Assembly: GCA_963969495.1 (NCBI GenBank)
Contig: OZ018329.1
Coordinates: 146,559,502 to 146,623,501 of the forward strand
Source of the DNA: Ceratothoa steindachneri
Lineage: Eukaryota; Arthropoda; Malacostraca; Isopoda; Cymothoidae
Direction of reading: 5' to 3'
DNA length: 64,000 bases
The notes under the pieces are model-generated. The model was not told the origin of the DNA, made no database searches, and saw nothing but the letters and a program-made list of their open reading frames with translations. The position numbers and the translations under genes are program-made. How positions within the stretch are numbered: position 1 is the first letter of the stretch; each line of letters opens with the position of its first letter. Positions 1 through 11,715 of the stretch are shown here, piece after piece.

Positions 1-208
1 GAAGATTTCTCAGTCAGAACTTTTTCCTGAAAAGTTTCTTTGATTGCCCTTTGATCAGGAGAAACTTGCTTGGTTACAGCTTGCTTATTAGGCGTACGCG
101 TTACTCTATTTCTATTTATTCTCCTTCTTCGCTACCTTCCCCTCCGGGGCGGGAGGGTCAGCACCACATCCGGCGCCGTATTGTAGACTCGTGAACCTAT
201 CCCTTCGT

Positions 209-532
209 CTACTTGTTTCTCGGACCAAAACAAATGGTCGAGACCGTGTGTCTCTCATTCGTGGGCATCCGGGTGACTACGAGTTGAGCTATCGGATTTG
301 GAGAGAGCTGCGCGCTCTGGCCTATTAATACAGAGCAGAATCTAATGGGCGCTGCTTCTACGTCGGTCCAGCGAGAAAAATACTTCGACTGTATGTGGCA
401 TCGGACGACAGGGAACTTGGTTGGTCTACCCAGGAAATCCTGGACGACCACGAACTTCTGGTGATGGGGGCTGATAGGGGAAAGCAATTTGTGTGATACA
501 ACGATACAGGTACACCCCGTATCGCGTAACAC
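209..532 (-). pseudogene. Gypsy aspartic protease fragment
   Basis: Retropepsin-like protease that would process the Gag-Pol polyprotein. The active-site signature LRDTGCTCIVV is at the start of this open stretch (about 530-500), followed by the expected hydrophobic strands and a late LIGQ flap-side motif. It lies directly downstream of the Gag zinc knuckle on the same strand, as expected for gag-pro order. The frame stops at 209. In another frame, positions 1-120 read as a charged VTR-type linker such as often follows protease, so the element probably continues beyond the left edge of the window. Confidence 0.65.
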
Positions 533-1708
533 GGTGGAGACTCGGCGACCATTTATGGCCCCAGTCTCGAATTTTAATCATCCAGGAGAATTTTTGTTGT
601 ATACAAAATTCACCTGATGTTCAGGGCAATTCGATGTGGTCAAAGGAGGTGAGGGATTCGAAGGTTGTTCTGGTTCCAACGTTGTCGTCAGGTTATGTAC
701 CTGCTGGGTCGAGGGAGACTTAAGCCTAGAGTTTTGGTGGCAATTATAGTTAAGGTGGCCTTGGGTGCCAAAACTGAAGCAGGTTATGGGGTTTACGGCG
801 TTCCTGACGAACTTAGGGGAGTTATTTTGCGGGGGTTTCAGGGGATAACTCCCTTTCTTTGGGTAAAAGGGTTTCTGATGATACCCACCTTTCTTGGGGG
901 ACGAGGGCTTGTTTTTATGACTCTCTCTCGGATATAACCTATGGTTTGACGAATGCAAGTCGGCTTCTGACACACACTCATCGAAGGACTCTGCTCTCCT
1001 GTCCTTGAAAAAGGCCCTTAATTCTGGATTTAACGTGCATAATAGCTGGTTCTTCAGTATGAAGTCGATGAGTCAGTCGAAATCACTTCTCACTCTGGCT
1101 GACTTCAACCAAAATTGGAGGCGTCTCCTGAGAATAAAACCGAATTGTCGGTAGGTTTGTCCGGGCTGAATCCTAGCCTGCCTAAATTTTATCCTATAGT
1201 CTTCAGGATTTAGGTTAATGGCTCCCAGTAGTTCTGCTTTTAGGGTAGAATAATCTATCGTCGCATCAGACGGTAGAGACGCGAATATGTCTCTTACTCG
1301 GGTACTGAGTAGATGGAGTAGTCTGGCGATACCGTCTGTTTCGATATCCCAGTGATTCACTTCAAAAAAAAATTCGAATTGCAAGAGGTACGCGTATAGG
1401 TAGTCTTCGTCCTTGTACTCTGGCAGCTTCATAGTTGGGACCTGCGATGTCCCAGTCCTGGAGCTCACGTACTGTACTTCCACTTGGTCCTTGCTCAATG
1501 CTCTCTCATTTTCTCGTATCTTTTTCCTCTCTTCCCTATGTAACTTCCTCTCTTCTGCTTCCATCAGTAACTATCTCTCATTTGCTTCCATCTGTAACTT
1601 TCTCTCATTTGCTTCCATCTTTTCTTTTTCCTGGACGTAGGCATTGAGTTCTTTGCCCGTTAGTCCCAGGATTTGACCTTGTTTATAAAATATTTCAAAC
1701 GAAGACAT
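533..1708 (-). pseudogene. Ty3/Gypsy-type Gag, frameshifted
   Basis: Capsid-forming Gag of an LTR retrotransposon. A methionine at 1708 opens a charged N-terminus with repeats of the type MEANERK (a short coiled coil), followed at about 1430-1080 by a retrotransposon Gag/SCAN-like domain (LPEYKDEDYLYAYLLQFE, then LLGAINLNPEDYRIKFRQ). After a one-base frameshift near 1075 the domain continues (LIDFILKNQLL ... LRAFFKDRRAESFDE). A basic Pro/Lys-rich tail leads to one zinc knuckle at about 770, in which the second Cys is Phe (C-F-S-F-G-T-Q-G-H). There is also a nonsense codon near 1590. The frame then leads to the protease at 209-532. Family assignment rests on the Gag domain and the DTG protease; the copy is dead. 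Confidence 0.75.
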
Positions 1709-2034
1709 ATTGGCTATGTTCGTCGAAACCTCACCGCTGTAACGAACGTTACGTATGCAACTTGGAGTTCCTTAGCCTTTCCTACTCTAACCTTACGTTT
1801 TCTAAACCTCTTGATTGGATTATTCCTATCCAAAACAAGACAAAACACTACACAACACTCTTCGTTAAGTTATAATTCCTACCTTTGTAACTACACTTTA
1901 ATGAATCTCTAAGACTTTTTTGAAGTCTCCTTATTCAAATTTTCCTCGAACGGGTTGGCAAATATTTGTTATGGGTAAGGGCTTTTTACTCTAATCTTAA
2001 ATTTGGGTTCTTCTGACTTAACCGCAAGCAATAA

Positions 2035-2053
2035 CCTGACACCACTTTAATAT
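2035..2053 (-). promoter_or_regulatory. primer-binding site and LTR 3' end of the left Gypsy element
   Basis: On the minus strand, ACGACA (ending at 2053) is followed by eight bases and then TGGTGTCAGG at 2044-2035. TGG plus a tRNA-3'-end-like sequence about 330 bp upstream of the gag start is the normal position of a retrotransposon minus-strand primer site. The upstream CA end fits an LTR terminus. The tRNA species is not assigned. Confidence 0.5.
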
Positions 2054-2072
2054 GTCGTGGGTTAGCCTAGAT

Positions 2073-2186
<114 letters not shown>

Positions 2187-2194
2187 TTATTTAT

Positions 2195-2233
2195 GGAACA
2201 ACGTTTCGGGCGTATCACCCATCTTCAGGTTCT
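2195..2233 (-). ncRNA. hammerhead-like hairpin motif (weak)
   Basis: On the minus strand GAACCTGAAGATGGG, then TGATACGCCC and GAAACGTTGTTC, gives a GGG/CCC stem between a CTGAAGATG half-core and a GAAAC half-core, with GAAC/GTTC closing the outside. It departs from the hammerhead consensus CUGAUGAG by an extra A. It lies next to the TA array at 2073-2183, as does the similar motif near 42 kb. Confidence 0.25.
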
Positions 2234-2331
2234 AAAACATAAATTAATCTAATACAGTTAAAGTATATTAAAAATATTAAAAATAATTAGGTTATGAACA
2301 TGTAGGTAAATCAAAAATTAGAAAATAACTC

Positions 2332-2572
2332 AGGAATTTAAAAGTCAAGAGAATCAAATTATCAATCTAATAATAACACTATTGAAACGAAAAAAACTCA
2401 CAAAAAACAAAAGGAAATAATTACAGTATAATATTGCTTACCGATAATTCAGGAATTTAAAAAGCAAGAGAATCAAATTATTAATCTAATGTAATCACTA
2501 TTGACACGGAAAAAAAGCAAAAACACACAAGTAAAAAATTACAGTATAATATTGCTTACCGATGAAGTTCAG
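2332..2572. repeat. two-copy tandem repeat of about 120 bp
   Basis: The unit beginning CAGGAATTTAAAA and ending ATATTGCTTACCGAT occurs at about 2332-2447 and again at about 2449-2567, with small substitutions and indels. Interpretation: local duplication inside AT-rich repeat sequence. Confidence 0.85.
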
Positions 2573-3974
2573 GAGAAATCACAAAGTGAAATCACATAAG
2601 GCCCTTAAACGACGCTCTAATGATCCAATTACCTACGAGATCCATAAACTTGTGGTTATGTCACAAAAAAGCGGTGCTAGTCAAAAGGCACGCCAAGGAG
2701 TGTGGCGATTGAGAGTATCTCTAATTAGCAAGGCGACTTGGGCACATCAGTGCCAACCTCTGCACTTCTCGCTCTCACCAGATGCGAACTCACCATTCAC
2801 GCTCCCCTCTGTGGCCTCGCCGCTTCCCTTTTAGATGGGGCGGTGGTCCGCCTATAAATAAGCCTCGGAAAGAAAGAGACAGGATTAGAATTCGATAAGA
2901 AAGAAGAAGGTTTAGTTCGTGAAGATCGATCCTTCAGCCCGACAAGACGATTTCCGTAAGAAACGATAGGATCAGATTGAGAAAATCGATCCTCCATTCC
3001 CCGCGCCGAATTAACATAAATCGTTAAGTTTTGTATCGGTGCCATACCGAAGAATCCTTTACAGACTTAGAAGAAGTCTGACTGAAGAAAAGTAAACCAG
3101 CTTACACTCGAGTGACTAACATCTCAAGCTCCGTAAGATTGAGAGGAGAAGAACCCAGCCCCAAAGAGGTTCCGTTCTTTAATTACGGTTAAAATCTCAC
3201 CGAATACCCCAAAATCTAGGTGGACACTCTACGATGAAGAATCAGACACCAAGAGGCGTCAAGATCATTCAGAAGAGGACACTTGGAGCGAAGATCACCG
3301 TAACTCTCTCCGTCTTCTTAAATTAACCAAAGGCAAATTTGCAATAAGAAGTTGACTTCGTACTACCTCTATTCCGCCATCACATCTCTACGAAATTCAA
3401 TCATCGGCTACGGCAACCCTCCAAAGCGCGAGATAAGCCCTCCAGCGTCATCCGGCAACCCCTGATCCCGTCTGTGCCGTGAGTTAGCAAGAACATTTAT
3501 ATATTCATATTGCGATAGTATAAGGGTAGTACGTTGCACGATTTTATAGAAGTAAAGACAATTGTGCGTGAAACCCGGTCATATTTGTTGGTAAAAGAAA
3601 GTACTTTAATTCAATGATTAACGCTAATCAAAAAGGGTCACCATAAAAATACTAATCGGCAATTGGTGTGTTTACGTTTAGCCTATTTGTTTATTTTTGT
3701 CATTGAAGACATTATGATAGGCCTAGTTGCCAACCGGGAGAGTCTAGTTTAGCTTAGGACGAAAATATAAATGTGATTACTGTTTGTTTTTCATAGTTAA
3801 GTGTTAAATTTAAAATATATGTTTATTTTGGGATAATTCCTGTGTGTTTCCTTATTTCCTTTACGTGTTTGAAGCGGCTCAAAAAACAAAACAAAATTAG
3901 CACTCTTAGATCAAAGCCTACTTAATCAAAAAAGTACATCACGACCACTAGGTATACCACGACAAAAGTGGTGT
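2573..3974. other. unassigned sequence, possible LTR remnant
   Basis: No coding similarity is visible. The part from 2800 to 3480 is GC-richer and purine-rich, with the TATA candidate at 2851; the rest is AT-rich. A solo LTR is possible, but I could not find matching termini. Confidence 0.3.
2840..2900 (+). promoter_or_regulatory. TATA-box candidate (possible LTR promoter)
   Basis: CCTATAAATAAGCC at 2851-2864 sits in a GC-richer context followed by a purine-rich leader, which resembles an LTR promoter. No coding region follows on this strand and no LTR boundary could be fixed, so the call is weak. Confidence 0.25.
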
Positions 3975-5960
3975 CAGGAGTGGAGTGATCAAAAGGGGCA
4001 TTATACGACACGCGTTGTAGATTTTTTTTTTCTGGTTGGCCATGTTCAGGTTTTTGAATCTGTAGAGCTTGCTCAGCTCGGCATTCGCTCTGATGCTGTT
4101 TGAGCAACGTGGCAACCGTACCCACTTTTACCTATATTTAGCCCTAGCACCGTTCCCTCCGTTCCGTAAGGAATGCGGGCCTCATCTGTTTCGATGTGGG
4201 CCAGTTTCCTACGGGAAGGGTACTGGTATAACCTTGAACTTCTGGGTGTTAGTGGCGATTTTCCACCTTCTTTCGTATCTGGTGCCATGGTAATTTTCTC
4301 TGGCTGTTTTTTTGTGCTAGGAGTTCAGGATTTCTGAAGAGGGCAGTAGTAATCTGGATGAAGTCGTCTGTGAACTGAACGTACAGCGAGTCTTTACTGA
4401 ACGGATTCGTTAGGTCAAGGGTGTAGATGTTGTATAGGAGGGGTCTTAGGCACCCTCCTTGTAGTACGCCTGCAGACAGTCCAAAGTCTGGTCCTGTGTA
4501 GTCTCTTATTTGTATATATGCTATCCTGTCTGTTACGTAGTCACATATTATTTTCTCTAGTCTTGGGTTTAGTTCTAGTCTTAGTATTTTGTACTGGGGG
4601 CCAGTCCTCCATACTTTGCCAAATGCCTTCTCAACGCCTCTGAGCACCAGGTCAGCATATAATTTTTGGATATCAATCTTTGCCAGTTTTTCTGTGATGA
4701 TTGCTAGCGCCGTATCAGTCCCTCTCCCTCTTCTGAATTCATGCTGATGTTGGTCATGGAGTTTGTTGTCTCCCATGAATTCTTGGACTCTGTTGATTGC
4801 AATCACATTTTCAAAGAGTTTACCTGCCACTTCTAGGAGAAAACTGGGCTGGAAGTTGGCTGATGTATCTGGTGGCTTTCCGGCCTTTAAAATGAAGATC
4901 ATTTTAGCAATCTTCCATTTATCCGGAAAATAGCCAACGTTTAGGCACGCATTCATTATGTTGACCAGCCCCTCAATGATGTTACGGGGGGCGTTCATGA
5001 AGTTAAGCTTTGTCATTTCCATTTTACCTGGTTTTCTCTGTTTGAAGGTACGTAGCGTTGCTGGGATTTCTTCTTTGGTTATTTTCCTTCCATAACCGTT
5101 AATCTCTCTGTCGGTAGTTGTATTGTTGAAGTGGTATTTTCCTGTCGAGTTCTTGTCTTATTTGGTCGTGAATGTGTTCTTCAAAGTCAGGGTCAAAGTG
5201 TTCGACATCTTCTGGGGTTTTGATAAATATATTCTTCCAGAAGTTTCTGAATTCTTCTTCCGTTTCTGTTGCGTCCAGCTTTGTCCCGTCTTCTTTGTTA
5301 AGGAGTATATTTCTGTCTGGTGATTTACCCTTTAATCTTGCTACAGTGTTCCAAAATGTTCGGGGATCCACTTCTTTGTCGAGTTTGCCTATAAGGTCAT
5401 TCCATATTGCTGTTTGTTGTTTTGTTATATATGTCTTCATTTCAGTCGTTAGTGTTCTTAGTCGTTTGCTTTTTACTCTGTGTCAGTCAGTCTAACTTCT
5501 TCATGTAGTCTTTTGTATTCGTTTGTTAGGTCATGTAGTTCCTGGGTCCATCTTGGTGCTGCTAACGTTTTGTAGGCTGTTCTGGGGACTGTTTTGCGGT
5601 CCGCCTCCACCAACTTCCCCGGTAATCTTGCCAGTTCCTGGTGGCTTCTTCGAGTGGTTGAGGTCTATACTCACGAAGAATCGTATGATAATCCTCCCAG
5701 TTTGTTCGGGAGAAGCATTTTCTCTTCCCGATGGGTATCTGGATGGGACTTGAGCATATTTTAAATCGTAATGGCGACGTGGTCGCTCGGTATTAGTGGG
5801 CCGAGTTGGATGTAGTAGTTGTAGGGAAATTGCGAGCTGGGCAGGATGATATCTGGCTTGGTTGAGAAGGTTTCGGTGATTTATGTGGGGAAGTCTGGCC
5901 CAGCGCAGACAACATTACCCCTGTCAATAAGATTCTTCGGGTTTATCGACAGAAAAAATA
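3975..5960 (-). pseudogene. I/Jockey-group non-LTR retrotransposon ORF2, 5' truncated
   Basis: Reading down the minus strand: the C-terminal end of the APE endonuclease (about 5950-5762; LIDRGNVVCAGPDFPT, then ITETFSTKPDIILPSS and an IPSDHVAITI end); a linker with FWNTVARLKGKSPDRN (5440-5099); and reverse transcriptase from 5022 (NACLNVGYFPDKWKIAKMIF, EFRRGRGTDTALAI, LSAGVLQGGCLRPLLYNIYT). The catalytic box reads YVQFTDDF. The thumb continues in shifted frames to about 3975 (IPYGTEGTVLGLNI; LSKLYRFKNLNMANQ). Stops and frameshifts break it many times. The protein would nick the target and reverse-transcribe the RNA (family knowledge). The 5' end stops at about 5960-5980, next to a plus-strand hAT piece. 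Confidence 0.85.
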
Positions 5961-5983
5961 CAGGAAGTGACTGACGTTCAATT

Positions 5984-6283
5984 TTGGTACCCATGCAACA
6001 ACTGATGGAACTTAAAGCACGACTCATAATTAAACATAAGAATGACGTGAATGTAGCTCTTGAAGAACTGAATATACCCATCCTCAAAGACAATGAAATG
6101 GAATTTATTTCAAGATATTTGTCTTTTCTAAAACCAATTGCAGCAGCCCTCAACAAATTACAGGCAGAGAAAGAATGTTACTACGGTTGTTTTCTTTCAA
6201 CACTCCTAGTGGCTCAATATTGTAACTTTGGACAATTCGTTTTGCTGAAAGAAAATGTTTACAGCGGTTTAACATTAAATTAA
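5984..6283 (+). pseudogene. hAT transposase fragment
   Basis: Open stretch with ISRYLSFLKPIAAALNKLQAEKECYYGCFLSTLL, the pattern of the central-to-C-terminal part of hAT-superfamily transposases, where a helix of this kind lies before the dimerisation region. About 100 residues remain. There is no catalytic core or terminus, so it is a dead fragment. It abuts the truncated non-LTR element on its left. Confidence 0.6.
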
Positions 6284-7009
6284 CACTCTAAACTTGAGGT
6301 TTCTACCCTTATATTGCCGGTAATTGAGTACTGTAGTAAAACTGTAAAATTAAATTCTATATAAAAAGGTGTTTACTTATATATGCTGGCCATTCATTAG
6401 TATAGGTTATGGACCTGGAGAAATGAGAATTGAGAAAAATAGAAATAAAAATTATATGTAGGTGATTTAATAGTTTTTTATGGAGATACGTCTTAAGTTT
6501 ACCACCTAAAAAACTGAAAGAGGAATCGTTAATCCCGTGATTTAGATCAAGTGACAGAACATAACATATATTAAGCGCCAAAAGGCCATCAAATTTGTTA
6601 GTATATAAAAAAACAACAACAACAAAAAGACTAAAAAAAAATCCCAAACAAGGATCGTAAAATGACGATAGTGAAGATGGGTCAATATCGAAAACGTGAC
6701 GATGGAAAAGACAACATGATGAGGGCAAATACTTGCCAATGGTGATAACTTGATTGAGATGGTCTTTCAGTAATATGCTGATGGCAAAGGCGAGACGAGG
6801 CGATAGAGATCTCTTCGGCATTGACATATCGTCATTTTGTGATCCCTGCTTCTTCGCTTTTTCTTGTATTTTCTTATATACTCTTTCCTCACAAACGTTC
6901 TGCTCGAGATACCATTCGTAGCGTTTGTATCGATCTTACACTAGTAGATTCTTTTAAATCGTCCTCGTGTCTAATTTTCTACAAGAAATCTAAACTTCTC
7001 CTTTTCCCA
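6284..7009. other. AT-rich stretch, nothing recognised
   Basis: Neither strand shows protein motifs. The minus-strand open frame at 6357-6827 is hydrophobic, low-complexity and without homology that I recognise. Confidence 0.5.
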
Positions 7010-7428
7010 CAAAGCCTGTCCTTTCTCCTTAAACCTGTCATTTTTCACCTAAACCTGTCCTTTTCCCTTAAACCTGTCATTTTTCACCTAAACCTGTCCT
7101 TGCCCCACTAGACAGTAGCCAGATGGGTGCTACAAAAGTACTTCTCCCCCTAAACCTCTCCTTTATCCCTAACCATACCCTCTTAAACCTGTCATTTTTC
7201 ACCTAAACCTGTCCTTGCCCCACTAGACAGTCGCCAGATGGGTGCTACAAAAGTACTTCTTCCCCTAAACCTCTCCTTTATCCCTAACCATACCCTCTTA
7301 AACCTGTCATTTTTCACCTAAACCTGTCCTTGCCCCACTAGACAGTCGCCAGATGGGCGCTACAAAAGTACTTCTCCCCCTAAACCTCTCATTTATCCCT
7401 AACCATACCCTCCTAAACCTGCCATTTT
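7010..7428. repeat. minisatellite, about 115-bp unit
   Basis: Units starting CACCTAAACCTGTCCTTGCC begin at 7086, 7200 and 7315 (spacing 114-115 bp) and carry the conserved segment GCCAGATGGGTGCTACAAAA. Shorter AAACCTGTC sub-repeats precede them from about 7010. Identity between units is very high. Confidence 0.9.
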
Positions 7429-7445
7429 CATCTAATTAGTCAATT

Positions 7446-7625
7446 CAAATGAAAGCTGTTTTTAAGGGGACAACCTATTCTTTTTTATCACAAGTTCAGG
7501 TCTCGTCTCGAGCATCAGCTCCATCCTTCAGTGTTTGTGCAGCTGAAGGATGGAGGGTGATGCTCCGATAGTAGTAGTGTACTTGTGATAAAAAAGTAGT
7601 TCTCTCAAAAAATAGCTTTCATTTG
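7446..7625. repeat. 180-bp palindrome (foldback MITE or hairpin)
   Basis: The two halves are inverted copies: CAAATGAAAGCT at 7446 pairs with AGCTTTCATTTG ending at 7625; TTTTTTATCACAAGT pairs with ACTTGTGATAAAAAA; and an inner stem of about 22 bp (GAGCATCAGCTCCATCCTTC against its complement) encloses a loop of about 10 bases near 7531-7542. It may be a foldback element or a hairpin RNA source. No target-site duplication could be fixed. Confidence 0.8.
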
Positions 7626-8235
7626 CAGTAGACAATCAATGTGTACATTTCGATTATCCTCGAATTATAATTCTTGCCTTCTGAGAACAGGGTGATCCTT
7701 ACGTATTTCTTTAGTAACGACATTTGTTAATAAATTATTTATGGAATGGGGCCGGGAGAGTTGCGCGCCACAGGTCTCCAGCACCCCTAGCCTTTTTCCG
7801 CTATTATGACTACGCAACTTCCATGGTTTTTCACTTTCCTTACAGACTCTTCTTAAAATTATGATGGGGGTTTTAGCCCCCTAGCTACTCCTGGATCCCC
7901 GCCTGGGGAAATATAGGAAGTAACAATGCAAGAATAATATGTGTCTGTAAATCAGTTCTGGAGTGACTTTAGTGGTCTGTAGGAAGCCTATTTGTTCTAA
8001 ATATGCCCCTTGTTGTCCTCAAATGCCGCCAAAGAGTGTTGTATTACCCTCAAGGCATTTTTTTTTTGCTCACCCATTTTAATTTCTTCTCTGTGTCTCG
8101 TTTTCCCGTCGTTCTCTTTTGCCCACAATACGTTTTCTATTTTATTTAGGTAAATGTAACTAAAGAAAGCACATAGCACTTCTACGAGGGCATCTTTGAA
8201 ATGAAGAAGAGTGCGAATATAAGTTAGGAGGGAAA
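7626..8235. other. no gene recognised
   Basis: Mixed sequence without recognisable coding similarity. The short minus-strand frame at 7997-8179 is Lys-rich and has no family signature. Confidence 0.5.
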
Positions 8236-8733
8236 CATTGGCGGCTCGTAGCTAAAATTAGTGAGGGTGCTGCATCAGAGATTTTTTAGCATTGTTTTAA
8301 TATTGTGCAAAAGGAAATAAACATATAAAAAGAAAATTTATAGATAAACTTGATGAAATCCTAAACAGAACAAAATCAAACATTATTTACTTACTAATAG
8401 CCTAAATTGTTACAGTTCAAGCCTGATCTATTCATTTAAATACCGAAATCCATTCTTCTTATTTGAATTTTCGCGAAAAGATTAATTATTTTCTCCTTGA
8501 TCTCTGGATGACTACTGAGTAATCTTTTCTCCATTGAAAGCACAGCAAATGCATTTTGTCTTTCAGAATTCATTTTGCTCCTTAGAAAACTTTTTAATCT
8601 TTTGAGTGTTGAAAAGCAGCGTTCTGCCTCTGATGTAGTCATGGGAATTGTCAAGAGGATTTTTATCAGTTCCGTAATTTCACTAAGAACATCATCTAGA
8701 TTATTTTCCAAGATAAATTTTAGCAGCTCAAAT
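8236..8733 (-). pseudogene. hAT transposase 3' end with terminal repeat
   Basis: The C-terminal dimerisation domain of a hAT transposase reads MTTSEAERCFSTLKRLKSFL and then SERQNAFAVLSMEKRLLSS at about 8640-8500, with a natural stop at 8436. About 200 bp further on is CATTGGCGGCTCGTAG (8236), which resembles a hAT terminal inverted repeat, so this is the 3' end of a zf-TTF-type hAT element. Coding homology begins abruptly at about 8733 and everything upstream is missing. The remaining frame itself is open. Confidence 0.75.
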
Positions 8734-10493
8734 AATTAAATAACTAATTAATTAATAAAAGAACCAAAAAATATGAATTAAATTCTACACTTGATCACAT
8801 TCAAGAATATAAACACGTTTCTAAGCACAACACACGCGGAGTCAAAGAGAAACACTACCTTCCACCAGCCCTCCAAGGTTGGCACTTTGTGAGCCACAGT
8901 GAGCATGTGCACAACAGCCAAACACCGCGTCGCTTGAACTGTGAAGCGCACAGTTCTATACAAGGATTTCTGTATTTATTTCATAAACTAGGAGATGGCT
9001 ACTAACATTAAGCTTAAGGATTATATAATGTACAAGTATTAAGACAGAATTAAAGAAAAAATAACTCTATGCTGAATGTTATAGATAATATCGAGTGGAT
9101 ATAGGGGGTGTTGCAGTTATGCAGTGCCTATACACAAACCTCCAGTGGAGGGAAATAAAGGTGTGTAGAAGGAAATGTCCTGAGTTGACAACTTTCCTCA
9201 ACTAAAGTGGATTCCCTTGCCTGTGCAAACACGGAAAAGAGCAACCAGGTGTAGTAGTAGTAGTAGTAGTAGTAAATGCCAATGAAACCGAGGAAATCGG
9301 CATCAAATCACATCAATCTTAAGTGATTATGTAGGTAAAATCTATCTATAAGCATTTAAGAATAACTAAAATAAAAAAAAACACTTCGAAATTTGCCAAA
9401 ATACGGTTATATTTTATTTGCGCTTCCATAGTCTCTTTCTTTTGATAATTAATTCTTCATATTTTATAAATAAGTGTAAATTTCAATATTTTCTGATCTT
9501 GTCTCTTCATTAGCCCGTGAATGAAACCCACGAACGATGAGATAAATAAATCCTGATTCATTGTTGGTATCTGTTCAATGAGTCACTCCCGACCTCGGCC
9601 TTCTATAAACATCCGGAAAGATTTAGATTCGAGGATAAAACAAATGAGAGTAGGAAAAATCAGATTTTGTCGGCCTGCAATGAGATGCCACGATCGATCC
9701 TACAATAGGGTAGGACTCTTGCTTATGGATTTAGTCTTGATCATGACACGAGCTTTACCGTCTTTTATGTAATATAAGACGGCAACATAAAAGACGGCAG
9801 CGCATATTTAAAAAGATTCTATTCTTCGACTCAGCACAGATTATTTATTTTCTCCTCTGGGATTTGTGCCTAAAAATGGCCATGTTTGCAATGAGAAAAG
9901 AAAGGCAGTTCTGTGAAACTGACGAGGAAAATTGAACTCTGAAGAAAAAGAGGAGGCACAGACAGATGCCAAAGAGAGTGGATAAATAGGGTAGAGACGC
10001 GGAGGTGATTTAAGATCAGACTCCAAAAGCTTTAACTGTGTATCCAGAACTCCATAATTTATGGTTGGTATGAATTACTAAAAGTTTTTTTTTAAATCTT
10101 TAATATTCTTTCCCATATATTTTTCCTTCCTGTTTATTTAATTTTTCTTTCCTGTTTTTCCCCCATACCTGTTTGCACCAGCCAACTTGACTCTTCAAAC
10201 TTCAAAACGTAAATAAATCCTCCGACTGAAAGTTTCCAACTTATAAATTCAGATTTCGAGGTCACCATAATGTTGAACTCTTTCACCAAATTTTTAACAC
10301 CCCACTTTTGTGGAAGTGCTGTGAAGTTTAGTTTCCCCACCAGATTTCTTCTTTAAAAAAAATGGAGCTAGGCGATGAGAGAACAGGACAAAAGAGAAGA
10401 AAAATAAATGTTCAAAAGTGAAAAATGATCCATGATGACCAATCTTACTAACATCCAAAGAAGTTGGTAAGGGAATTTCAATAATTCTATGTA
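8734..10493. other. no gene recognised
   Basis: AT-rich sequence. A short (GTA)n array lies at 9250-9274. Small minus-strand frames at 9841-10026 and 10134-10340 have no recognisable motifs. Confidence 0.5.
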
Positions 10494-11715
10494 TCAGGTT
10501 GGTATGAAAGTAATGTCCGAGTTTCTTTATTAAATTTATAGATTGTATTTATTAAAGTAGTGCCTTTTGTTATTGTTTAAGAACGCTATAATGAGTAATT
10601 TATACCTTTTTCTTTCAGATTATAAAAATATTGTTTATAATCTTCTTCGGTATTCACCCCTATATATGTCTCATCTAGAGATCACATTAGACATGTTTTA
10701 CTCTATGAGATTCCTAAAGGTGTCAATGCAAGTGCAGCGGAAAGGTCCATTCCAAGAACTGATGGAGATCATGCAGATAAAAAAAAAGGTTGCAGACGGT
10801 GGTTTTCCCGTTTTCGAAGTGGGCATTTCAGTCTGAAAGACGGACAAAAAAGAAGGTAACCAAAAACACTTCATTCCGAAGAGTTGGAAACTTTTGTCAC
10901 AGCAAATCCTGCTACAACTTCTAGGGAACTCACAAAACAATTTTACGTAACCGATGAGACTGTCCTACGCCAACTGGAAACGATTAGAAAGGTTACAGTG
11001 ATTGGAAAATGCGTATCGTACGAACTACCCACGGCAAATCTGTAACAGCGTGCTGCCTGTTGCGAGTCATTCCTTTCACGACCCCTTCAGGAACCATTTT
11101 TGTCCGGACTTGTTACCTGTGATGATAAGTGGATCCTTTATCATAACGTTAAACGTCGCTGTTCGTGGATTAGTTGAGGCAGCATAATTTATCAACAACC
11201 AAAAGGAGAACTTCATCCAAAATGATTATGTTGAGTGATCAAACAATTAATGCTAATCACTACTGCAATCGACTTCTTCGTTTGACAGCCGCTTTGAGCC
11301 AAAGGCAACGATCCTTATTCAACAGAAGAGATGTCATCCTCCATTATGATAAGGCCCGTCTTCACACAGCTCGAATGAAAAAAAAATCTCTTGAAGGAGC
11401 TTGGTTAGGAAATCTTGCTTCATCTACCACATTCGTCTGACCTCGTTCCTTATGATAATCACTTATTTAAAGGACAACAGAACCATGTGGATGGTCTTGG
11501 TTGACATCAAGAGAAGAGGTTGAAAACGAGTTTGGTTCATATTTTGCCACAAAACGTAAAGAATTTTACAAGCGTGGCATTTATAAGCTTTTGAAAGATG
11601 GAAAGAGGTTCTAGAAAGCAATGGAGCTTATATAAATGATTAAATATATCCATAGTCAGGAGTTTTTCATTTTTAGTATATACCCTAAAATCGGACATTA
11701 ATTTCGTTCAAACAT
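10494..11715 (+). mobile_element. mariner transposon, full span, transposase broken
   Basis: Ends carry related inverted repeats: GGTTGGTATGAAAGTAATGT at about 10497 and, at the right end (11691-11714), the complement of a repeat ending AATGTCCGA. Between them are pieces of a SETMAR/mariner-type transposase: a helix-turn-helix region (VNASAAERS, then RRWFSRFRSGHFSLKD at about 10790-10835); EELETFVTANPATTSRELTKQ; the first catalytic Asp region (LVTCDDKWILYHNVKRR, about 11106-11155); the second (ILHYDKARLHTARMKK, about 11337); and the third (HSSDLVPYDNHLF, about 11425). All three acidic positions are still recognisable, but at least three frameshifts and stops prevent translation. It would act by cut-and-paste at TA sites. 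Confidence 0.85.

Noticed and set aside
3480..3900. Possible solo LTR boundary
   Set aside because: No matching TG/CA ends or target duplication could be found, so no element is claimed.
6357..6827. 156-codon minus-strand frame
   Set aside because: Low-complexity, hydrophobic, with no start context or recognised motif; likely chance in AT-rich DNA.
7010..7428. CCTAAACC words resembling arthropod telomere repeat
   Set aside because: The words are embedded in a 115-bp minisatellite unit with other sequence; no TTAGG-type array is present.
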